Part shown: positions 1 to 5,022 of the stretch, piece by piece
How positions within the stretch are numbered: position 1 is the first letter of the stretch
Layout of the letters: every line of letters starts with the position of its first letter
Assembly (NCBI GenBank): GCA_904502145.1
Contig: CAJGDH010000144.1
Coordinates: forward strand, 1 to 5,022
Source of the DNA: an uncultured Eubacterium sp.
Lineage (GTDB): Bacteria > Bacillota > Clostridia > Lachnospirales > Lachnospiraceae
DNA length: 5,022 nt
Direction: 5' to 3'
Notes under the pieces: model-generated
Seen by the model: only the letters and a program-made list of their open reading frames with translations
The model's database searches: none
What the model was told of the DNA's origin: nothing
Made by a program: the position numbers and the translations under genes

Positions 1-1926
1 ATCGGGATCCGGAGTAGCGCCCCAGGCCGCACACCACATAGGTACGGTTCCTGCTTCAAGTCCTGTCCACAGGTCTGCGGAATTGGCAAGGTCCTTAACG
101 ATCAGCTCAATACCGATCTTCTTGAAGGCATCGGATGCCAGGTTCAGCATCATGAAGGACGGATGGTCACCTGCACCGTCGGCAGGGATCCATACTTCAT
201 AACTCATCTTGGCACCTTCCGGAGCCTTGGTCACTTTGCCGTCTTTTACGGTATATCCGGCTGCTTCGAAGAATCCGAGAGCTGCGTTGATGGCAGCTTC
301 TTCCTTCTGCTCATCTGTCATGTCGGAGGTGTAGATCTCCGCACCGTTTACATCCTTGGAGAATGCGATGGCATAATCGGAATCCGTCTTCTGGGGAGCT
401 GCCCAGGAAGTATTGGAGATCGGATAGTTGATGACGGATGCAGTCTCACCGTAGTAGGAGTTGACTGTCACGTCACGGTAAAGGGCAAAGATGGTGGCAA
501 AAGCTTTACGGAGATTCTTGGAAGCATCGGATCCGCCGTCTCCTTTTACATTTACGGATTCTGCACTGATTCCAAGATAACCGTATCCAAGGTTATCTAC
601 AGTGCTGGTGGTGATGGCATCACCATTTACATCGTCATTGCCGTTTGCGTCCTTGATGGCTTTAACCGTATCAAGAGAATAGGTCGGGTCAGTGATATCG
701 ATGGTTCCGGTAAGGATACCGTTGAGCTTATCCTGATCCTGGGACTCAAGAAACTGCATGTTCTTGGTCTTGGGAGCGCCAAGATAGTAGCTGTCGTTTG
801 CCTCGAAGGAAACAACACCGTTTTCAAATTTAACGTATTTATAAGGACCGGCGCCCATAGGCTCGGTAGTTTTGGCACGAACGGTGGAAAGGTCACCCTT
901 TTCAAAACCGAACATGTTGTTGTCATAGTCATATTTTTCTTTGTCGCCGTAATAATGCAGCGGACAAATGGTAATTCCAAGCTGATAGATGGCTGTGGCA
1001 TCCGTCTCGGTCAGAGTTACGCGCACACTGTTATCACCGGTCTTCTGAATACCTTCGATGCTGGTCGCGGAATCTCCGGTCTCAACACCCTTGGAGTACT
1101 CAGAATAATTATCCATCATGGAGAAGAGGGAAGCATCCGCTTTCTCTGTGTCGGATAAGGCTTTTACATCACCATTGTATGCCTTGAGCATCTCAGCATA
1201 GAAATCTTCTGCGGTAGCATCATCTTTAAGTGTGTAACCCCAGTTGGCCGCACATGCTGCGATCGAGTCACCCTCGGCATTGTAGCCGTTGGCGATACAG
1301 TAATCCACGATGGACTGTGCGAACTTGGCACCGGCGGTCTCGGTCTCTGCCCAGAAAGCAGTCTGGGTTGCTTCATCCCATTTGGAGAAGTCTTTGTTGT
1401 CCTTGCCGGCTTCCAGAAGAAGATCCATAAGAGGAGTCATACCGGAACGATATTTGTCCATACCCTTGATCGGCATAGCGAAGAAGGTGGAGGAACCATC
1501 GTAAGTCGGGTCGGACAATACATACATGGAGAAGATGACGTCATCCGCGGTGAGCGGCTCCCCGTCGGAGAACTTGATGTCATCCCTCAGATCGAAATCA
1601 TAATCTACAGTACCGTCTGAATTAGGTGTGATGGTCAGATCAGCAGGACCGTAGTAAGTGTAATCCGTGTTGTTGTAAGGACGGGTCTCACCGGTCTTTC
1701 CTTTCTCAACAACAGCGCCCTGACGATCCGTGTTCAGCAGATAAATGGATGTCATCTTGGCAACATCCTGGTCATAAGCAGTTTCAGCAAAGAAGGGGGA
1801 GAACTTGCTGGAGAAGTTGGAATAACCAACAACCAGCGGCTTATCACTTGTGCCGCCTCCGCCGCATCCTGCCAGTGCCGACAGGCACAGTACCAGGACC
1901 ATCAATAAGGTTAACTTCTTTTTCAT
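1..1926 (-). CDS. Peptide-type ABC transporter solute-binding lipoprotein (SBP_bac_5 family), 3' end missing
   Basis: This is the extracellular, lipid-anchored receptor of an ABC importer, probably for oligopeptides. The ATG at 1926 follows AGGAG with a 9-base spacer. Residues 1-20 are a lipoprotein signal peptide (MKKK, a hydrophobic stretch, then LAGC), so the mature protein starts at Cys21, followed by a glycine-rich linker. Family 5 landmarks are clear: LRDDIKFSDGEPLTADDVIF at about 113-132, the EPMGAGPYKYVKFENG region at about 356-370, SYYLGAPKTKNMQF at about 379-392, and AAWGATPDPD at 633-642, where the window ends. The last motif matches the WG..PDP segment of the C-terminal lobe, so perhaps 80-120 residues are missing (inference). 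Residues about 163-290 form an acidic, helix-rich stretch that I do not recognise as part of the usual fold. No permease or ATPase gene is visible; they would lie beyond the left edge. Substrate specificity (peptide, nickel, sugar) cannot be read from sequence alone; peptide is favoured by the neighbouring peptidase. Confidence 0.93.
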   Translation of the reverse strand, partial: MKKKLTLLMVLVLCLSALAGCGGGGTSDKPLVVGYSNFSSKFSPFFAETAYDQDVAKMTSIYLLNTDRQGAVVEKGKTGETRPYNNTDYTYYGPADLTITPNSDGTVDYDFDLRDDIKFSDGEPLTADDVIFSMYVLSDPTYDGSSTFFAMPIKGMDKYRSGMTPLMDLLLEAGKDNKDFSKWDEATQTAFWAETETAGAKFAQSIVDYCIANGYNAEGDSIAACAANWGYTLKDDATAEDFYAEMLKAYNGDVKALSDTEKADASLFSMMDNYSEYSKGVETGDSATSIEGIQKTGDNSVRVTLTETDATAIYQLGITICPLHYYGDKEKYDYDNNMFGFEKGDLSTVRAKTTEPMGAGPYKYVKFENGVVSFEANDSYYLGAPKTKNMQFLESQDQDKLNGILTGTIDITDPTYSLDTVKAIKDANGNDDVNGDAITTSTVDNLGYGYLGISAESVNVKGDGGSDASKNLRKAFATIFALYRDVTVNSYYGETASVINYPISNTSWAAPQKTDSDYAIAFSKDVNGAEIYTSDMTDEQKEEAAINAALGFFEAAGYTVKDGKVTKAPEGAKMSYEVWIPADGAGDHPSFMMLNLASDAFKKIGIELIVKDLANSADLWTGLEAGTVPMWCAAWGATPDPD

Positions 1927-1935
1927 TTTTTACAT

Positions 1936-1942
1936 CTCCTTT
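1936..1942 (-). promoter_or_regulatory. Ribosome binding site of the solute-binding protein
   Basis: The minus strand reads AAAGGAG here, followed by nine bases and the ATG at 1926. This fixes the start codon, and the lipoprotein signal peptide begins directly at it. The spacer contains an in-frame ATG-TAA pair (1930-1935), probably by chance. Confidence 0.85.
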
Positions 1943-1951
1943 CATAATATC

Positions 1952-1968
1952 ACTGGTATGATACCAGT
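1952..1968. promoter_or_regulatory. 17-bp perfect dyad (ACTGGTAT-G-ATACCAGT), candidate operator
   Basis: Two 8-base arms flank one central base. The dyad lies between the predicted transcription start (near 1978) and the ribosome binding site, at roughly +10 to +26, a usual place for a repressor roadblock. The TGGT...ACCA half-sites resemble operators of GntR-family regulators, though the spacing differs from the best known ones; this is inference. As RNA it could also fold into a 7-bp hairpin with a 3-base loop ending 9 bases before the Shine-Dalgarno sequence. No regulator gene is in the window. Confidence 0.5.
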
Positions 1969-1984
1969 TATGAACATGTTTTAT

Positions 1985-2014
1985 ATAATACCGGACATGT
2001 CCGGATATTAACAA
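1985..2014 (-). promoter_or_regulatory. Predicted sigma-A-type promoter for the solute-binding protein gene
   Basis: On the minus strand a -35-like TTGTTA (2009-2014, 4 of 6 consensus) is followed by an 18-base spacer and a -10-like TATTAT (1985-1990, 5 of 6). The start would fall near 1977-1978, giving a leader of about 50 bases. The promoter begins directly after the stop codon of the upstream membrane protein gene, so the binding protein can be expressed separately from the peptidase operon. The spacer is almost filled by a 14-bp palindrome. Confidence 0.55.
1991..2004. promoter_or_regulatory. 14-bp perfect palindrome CCGGACATGTCCGG within the promoter spacer
   Basis: The palindrome is perfect. 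Allowing one bulged base at 2005, pairing extends to TAATA (1986-1990) with TATTA (2006-2010), so it spans the predicted -10 and reaches the -35. A protein bound here would block RNA polymerase, so an operator is the favoured reading. It could also work as a weak hairpin 3' to the membrane protein gene, but no U-run follows on the minus strand. The same core, ACATGT, recurs at 1974-1979, 21 bp away centre to centre. Confidence 0.45.
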
Positions 2015-2016
2015 GA

Positions 2017-2544
2017 TCAGTTTTCCGTCTTCTCCCACTCCAGCCCGGCAAAAGCCTTCCGGCATCCCAGGGCCAGCAGTGCGGCCAGCGCCTTACAGAA
2101 AAGATACAGGGCACTCGCGGCAGTTTTACCGCCGCTGCCGTTCTTCATGAGAAAGACCGCGGCCATGACCAGTCCCAGAAGAGCGAATACGCAGAGGAAG
2201 GCGGAAGCGCCGGGAATCCTTGACCGGACCTGGTCCAGGACATAGGTTCGCATTCTGTTTCGGTTGGCAAAAAGCCTCACCACGTTCCAGCCCAGAAGAA
2301 ACAGGGCGGAAACCTCCCCCACATAGGGCAGGATCACGTAAAAGGCCTCAGAGGCCCCCGCTGCATTGATACAGCCCGAAGAGACCACCACTGCCACGGC
2401 CAGCAGGAAAAAGACCATAAGCTTCGTCAGCTGTTCCCTGCCGGTCTCCTTGTTCTCACTGACCCGGAAGTGATCGCCCACATATTGATATGTGCCGTCC
2501 TGCTCCCGGATTGTCTGTAAAATATTTTTTCTTTTGCCTGCCAT
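2017..2544 (-). CDS. Small integral membrane protein of unknown function, coupled to the M3 peptidase
   Basis: I do not recognise this 175-residue protein. The N-terminal 40 or so residues are polar and charged (MAGKRKNILQTIREQDGTYQ onward), so the N-terminus is probably cytoplasmic. Four hydrophobic segments follow, at about 42-61, 67-91, 113-133 and 142-161, with a basic loop (NRNRMR...VRSR) at about 94-109 between the second and third, which by the positive-inside rule also sits in the cytoplasm. The C-terminus is short and charged (EWEKTEN). Cysteines lie in or beside membrane segments (58, 117, 150, 161). No catalytic or transport motif is visible. The start ATG (2542-2544) overlaps the TGA of the upstream peptidase gene as TGATG, with a GGGGA sequence just upstream, so expression is likely by translational coupling in one operon. 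A role in peptide handling is only guilt by association. The frame is convincing: it is open throughout, with an organised hydrophobicity pattern. Confidence 0.82.
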   Translation of the reverse strand: MAGKRKNILQTIREQDGTYQYVGDHFRVSENKETGREQLTKLMVFFLLAVAVVVSSGCINAAGASEAFYVILPYVGEVSALFLLGWNVVRLFANRNRMRTYVLDQVRSRIPGASAFLCVFALLGLVMAAVFLMKNGSGGKTAASALYLFCKALAALLALGCRKAFAGLEWEKTEN

Positions 2545-4250
2545 CAGTCGATCCCCGTCAGATCATATTCTTCCAGCCATTTTTCCGCCTTCCGGCAGAC
2601 GGAACGGAGTGTTCCGTCCTCGAAGGGACTTCCCAGACCGGCGTTGGATAAAAGCTCGGTAAATACCCTGGATCCGCCCTGCCCGGTGTAGGCCATGTAA
2701 GAATCCCAGGCTTTACCGTAATCATCCTGGATCATCGCCCACAGTTCCAGAGCTACCGTCTGTGCCAGACAGTAGTCGATATAGTAGAAGGGGAAGGAAT
2801 AGATATGGTGCTGGCGCTGCCATCCCATCCCCTCGGCATAGAAGGGGATATCCCCGTCCAGCCGCAGCCAGGGCATGTAGATCCCCAGGAGCCGCTTCCA
2901 TTCGGCATGTCTCTCTGCCGGTGTCATCTCAGGCCGTTCATACACGGAATGCTGGAAATGATCCACCATGGTCCCGTAAGGGATAAACAGCAGAGATTCC
3001 GCCAGATGGCTGTAATAGAACTTCCGGGCATCTTCCCCGAAAAATTCATCTGCGCTCTTCCAGGCGAAAAACTCCATGCTCATGGAATGGACTTCGCAGC
3101 CTTCCATACTGGGCCAGATGGTCTCCATGGGAACCCGGTCCCGGTTGTACCAGTCCGCGAAAGCGTGTCCGGCCTCGTGGGTCATGGTCTCCACATCGTC
3201 CCGGGTACCGTTGAAATTGGCAAAGATAAAAGGCACGTCATAGTCATAGATGCTGGTGCAGTAGCCGCCGCCCTCCTTGCCGTCCCTGGCAAGGACATCC
3301 ATCAGTTCCCCCTCCATCATGGTGCGGAAAAACTCGCTGGTGGCAGGGGACAGATTGTCGTAAAACTTCCCTGCGGTTCTCAGGATATCCTCCGCCTGAC
3401 CGGCGGGAACTGCATTTCCGGAACGGAACATAAGGGCACAGTCCGCAAAGCTTAAGGGATAGGACAGCCCGAGGCGTTCCGCCTGCGTTCGGCGGATCCC
3501 CTCTGCCACAGGCACGAGATATCTGCGGACCGCATCCCGGAATCTCTCAATATCATGGCGGTCATAGCAGTTCCTGGTCATACGGTAATAACCCAGTTCC
3601 ACATAGTCCTCAAGCCCGAGTTTCCGGCTCATCTCATGGCGCAGGGCCACCAGACGGTCATAGATCTCGTCCAGCTTATCCTGATTCTCCTTATACCAGC
3701 TCCCCTCCGCCTTCCAGGCTTCCAGGCGGGTCTGGTCATCCCGGTCATTCTTGTAAAGAGCGATCTGGGCAATGGTATAGATCTTTCCGCGGAAAGGGAT
3801 CCGGGCACTTGCAAGAAGTTTCTCATATTCTGTCGTGAGATTGTTCTCCTCCTGAAGAAGGGGAATAATGACAGGATCGAAGCTTTTCAGCTCCATTTCG
3901 ATATTGGTGAAAAATACGGAACTGAATTCATCCTCCAGCCGGTTACGGTGAGCCGATCCCAGCAGAACCATGTTCCATTTCTGCAGGTATTCCATGAGTT
4001 CCGGGACTGAATTGTTCCAGAATTTTACTTCTTCATCATAGAAGCTGTCCCTGGTATCAATGGAATGTCGGATGGTGGCAACGGTTTCCATTGACCGTAC
4101 ATGCCGTTTCAGTCTGTCCATCTCAACAAAAAATCCTGCCGCCTCCTGATATGACTCTGCACGGACAAAGGATTCCGTAATCTTTTCCATCTGTCTCTTT
4201 ACATCGTCAAGATCCGGTCTGACGTACAGGATCTCCGAAAACTTCAACAT
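2544..4250 (-). CDS. M3-family zinc oligoendopeptidase (PepF-like / thimet oligopeptidase superfamily)
   Basis: This is a complete 568-residue cytoplasmic metallopeptidase expected to cut short peptides, probably imported or from protein turnover. The zinc motif HEAGH is at residues 358-362, and the third ligand is Glu386 in GCEVHSMSMEFFAW, 28 residues after the first His, the M3 spacing. The His/Tyr-rich segment HHIYSFPFYYIDY (about 481-493) matches the part of the fold that supplies transition-state residues. The N-terminal 130 or so residues are mostly helical, as in the family. No signal peptide is seen. The length and the MSMEFFAW wording recall the M3 oligoendopeptidase group kept apart from classical PepF (from memory, not searched), so I give no symbol. 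The frame stays open to an ATG at 4319, but 4250 is preferred: GGAGG lies 7 bases before it, a promoter lies between the two ATGs, and the extra 23 residues (MMQIIPAYGK...) look unlike the family. Its stop overlaps the next gene's start. Confidence 0.95.
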   Translation of the reverse strand: MLKFSEILYVRPDLDDVKRQMEKITESFVRAESYQEAAGFFVEMDRLKRHVRSMETVATIRHSIDTRDSFYDEEVKFWNNSVPELMEYLQKWNMVLLGSAHRNRLEDEFSSVFFTNIEMELKSFDPVIIPLLQEENNLTTEYEKLLASARIPFRGKIYTIAQIALYKNDRDDQTRLEAWKAEGSWYKENQDKLDEIYDRLVALRHEMSRKLGLEDYVELGYYRMTRNCYDRHDIERFRDAVRRYLVPVAEGIRRTQAERLGLSYPLSFADCALMFRSGNAVPAGQAEDILRTAGKFYDNLSPATSEFFRTMMEGELMDVLARDGKEGGGYCTSIYDYDVPFIFANFNGTRDDVETMTHEAGHAFADWYNRDRVPMETIWPSMEGCEVHSMSMEFFAWKSADEFFGEDARKFYYSHLAESLLFIPYGTMVDHFQHSVYERPEMTPAERHAEWKRLLGIYMPWLRLDGDIPFYAEGMGWQRQHHIYSFPFYYIDYCLAQTVALELWAMIQDDYGKAWDSYMAYTGQGGSRVFTELLSNAGLGSPFEDGTLRSVCRKAEKWLEEYDLTGID

Positions 4251-4257
4251 TATTCTT

Positions 4258-4262
4258 CCTCC
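4258..4262 (-). promoter_or_regulatory. Ribosome binding site that decides the M3 peptidase start
   Basis: The minus strand reads GGAGG seven bases before the ATG at 4250, a near-ideal Shine-Dalgarno sequence. The upstream in-frame ATG codons at 4319 and 4316 have no comparable site: they follow an A-run (CACAAAAAATGATG). This supports the 568-residue product over the 591-residue one. Confidence 0.88.
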
Positions 4263-4287
4263 GATTAATATCGTATAGATTATGTCT

Positions 4288-4296
4288 ATTTTACCA
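4288..4296 (-). promoter_or_regulatory. Predicted extended -10 promoter for the peptidase-membrane protein operon
   Basis: The minus strand reads TGGTAAAAT: a TAAAAT -10 box (5 of 6) with the TG of an extended -10 one base upstream. No good -35 is seen at 16-18 bases (ATGCAA at best), which fits an extended -10 promoter. The start would be near 4281, giving a leader of about 30 bases with the GGAGG site. The stretch 4297-4417 upstream holds a 22-base purine run on the minus strand (4339-4360) and nothing else I can name. Confidence 0.5.
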
Positions 4297-4417
4297 TATG
4301 CCGGGATAATTTGCATCATTTTTTGTGAATCTTATCCATCCTTTCCTTCTTTTTCTTTCTATTGTCAGTTCACTCGCTTTGGTTCCGGGATGAGCCTTGC
4401 CTCCAGGTTGGCTTATG

Positions 4418-4455
4418 CAAAAAGAATCCCCCGGGACCAGAAGTTCCCGGGGGAT
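4418..4455 (-). terminator. Rho-independent terminator of ppdK
   Basis: An 11-bp perfect stem pairs ATCCCCCGGGA (4426-4436) with TCCCGGGGGAT (4445-4455) around an 8-base loop. On the minus strand it is followed by TCTTTTTG, a short U-rich tract. It lies 50 bases after the ppdK stop codon and separates ppdK from the peptidase operon. A U-run is present only on the minus strand side, so it should act one way. Confidence 0.88.
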
Positions 4456-4505
4456 CATGCTTATCGTTATGACAGGGCGCTGCCGGAGCAGCGGTCATCA
4501 TTCAA

Positions 4506-5022
4506 TTATTTGGCCTTCTGTGCGATGGCTGCCTGTGCAGCTGCAAGGCGGGCGATCGGTACACGGAAAGGTGAGCAGGATACATAGTCAAGGCCGATCT
4601 TGTTGCAGAACTCAACGGATGAAGGATCTCCGCCGTGCTCGCCGCAGATACCGATATGGAGTTTCGGATTAACGGGCTTGCCGAGTTTGATGGCCATTTC
4701 CATAAGCTTGCCTACACCAACCTGATCCAGTTTTGCGAACGGATCGTTCTCAAAGATCTTGGTGTCATAGTAAGCATTTAAGAACTTGCCGGCATCGTCA
4801 CGGGAGAAACCGAAGGTCATCTGGGTCAGGTCGTTGGTACCGAAGCAGAAGAAGTCTGCCTCAGCTGCGATCTCATCAGCGGTCAGACAAGCACGAGGAA
4901 TCTCGATCATGGTACCAACCTCATAGTCCATCTCCACACCTGCTGCTGCGATCTCAGCATCTGCTGTTTCCACAACAACCTTCTTGACAAACTTAAGCTC
5001 TTTGAGTTCGGATACCAGCGGG
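4506..5022 (-). CDS. ppdK: Pyruvate, phosphate dikinase, C-terminal fragment (5' end beyond the window)
   Basis: PPDK reversibly converts pyruvate, ATP and phosphate to PEP, AMP and pyrophosphate in the cytoplasm. In many anaerobes it works in the glycolytic direction, in parallel with or in place of pyruvate kinase. The 171 visible residues belong to the C-terminal PEP/pyruvate-binding TIM barrel. GTMIEIPRA (about 36-44) and FGTNDLTQMTFGFSRDD (about 60-76) are the PEP-utilising enzyme signature in its PPDK form, and GICGEHGG (about 124-131) holds the catalytic Cys (visible residue 126, codon 4644-4646), equivalent to Cys831 of the C. symbiosum enzyme. The end, YVSCSPFRVPIARLAAAQAAI, is also typical of PPDK rather than PEP synthase or PTS enzyme I. 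Forty-five residues follow the catalytic Cys, close to the 43 in C. symbiosum, so the C-terminus is intact. The reading frame is open to the window edge; a GTG at 4973 is an internal valine, not the start. The swivelling His domain and ATP-grasp domain lie outside. Confidence 0.96.
   Translation of the reverse strand, partial: PLVSELKELKFVKKVVVETADAEIAAAGVEMDYEVGTMIEIPRACLTADEIAAEADFFCFGTNDLTQMTFGFSRDDAGKFLNAYYDTKIFENDPFAKLDQVGVGKLMEMAIKLGKPVNPKLHIGICGEHGGDPSSVEFCNKIGLDYVSCSPFRVPIARLAAAQAAIAQKAK

Noticed and set aside
163..1158. A 331-codon open frame on the plus strand
   Set aside because: It lies wholly antisense to the binding protein, whose frame carries clear family motifs throughout. 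The translation is low in recognisable structure, no domain is visible, and there is no good ribosome binding site. It is a shadow of codon bias.
1930..1935. ATG-TAA start-stop pair in the Shine-Dalgarno spacer of the binding protein
   Set aside because: It is only three to four bases from the Shine-Dalgarno sequence, too close for good initiation. A six-base pattern in an A-rich spacer is easily due to chance.
1991..2010. Palindrome after the membrane protein gene as a Rho-independent terminator
   Set aside because: The stem is short with a self-complementary centre that leaves little loop, and the minus strand continues TATTATATAAAAC rather than a U-run. An operator or promoter element fits better.
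2371..2400. Possible lipobox (VVSSGC, residues 53-58) in the membrane protein
   Set aside because: The cysteine lies about 58 residues in, after a long charged N-terminal part, the -3 position is Ser rather than Leu or Val, and three more membrane segments follow. It is a membrane helix, not a lipoprotein signal.
2805..3455. A 216-codon plus-strand open frame, and another at 3555-4010
   Set aside because: Both are antisense to the M3 peptidase, whose catalytic motif lies in the same region. Their translations are Pro/His/Gly-rich with no domain, as expected of complementary-frame shadows.
4316..4339. Seven-codon minus-strand frame (MDKIHKK) after AAGGAAAGG, a possible leader peptide
   Set aside because: It lies upstream of the predicted promoter of the peptidase gene, so it would probably not be transcribed. 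It shows no run of regulatory codons and no attenuator hairpin follows.

Overview
The window looks like a chromosomal fragment from an anaerobic Gram-positive bacterium of the Clostridia, most likely Lachnospiraceae. This rests on the base composition (about half G+C by eye), strong AGGAGG-type ribosome binding sites, a lipoprotein-type solute-binding protein, and a pyruvate phosphate dikinase tail that reads like the Clostridium symbiosum enzyme. The genus call is inference; nothing here fixes the species.

All four genes lie on the minus strand, so the story reads from high to low coordinates. 4506-5022 is the C-terminal end of ppdK (pyruvate, phosphate dikinase), cut by the window edge and closed by a strong hairpin terminator (4418-4455). 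A 255-base gap follows, holding the terminator and an extended -10 promoter. Then comes a complete M3-family zinc oligopeptidase (2544-4250). A small membrane protein of unknown function (2017-2544) overlaps it by one base (TGATG), so these two are probably translationally coupled. A 90-base gap (1927-2016) carries a good sigma-A-type promoter and several dyad symmetries. It leads into a peptide-type ABC transporter solute-binding lipoprotein (1-1926), which runs off the left edge with 642 residues visible.

The likely theme is peptide nutrition: the lipoprotein captures peptides outside the cell and the cytoplasmic M3 peptidase cuts imported oligopeptides. The permease and ATPase genes are not visible and would be expected beyond position 1. 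ppdK is a central-metabolism neighbour separated by a terminator, so a functional link is not supported.

No RNA gene, mobile element, CRISPR array or clearly new system is visible. The points most worth a second look are the dyad-rich promoter before the binding protein, a roughly 130-residue helical insertion in that protein, and the unrecognised membrane protein coupled to the peptidase.
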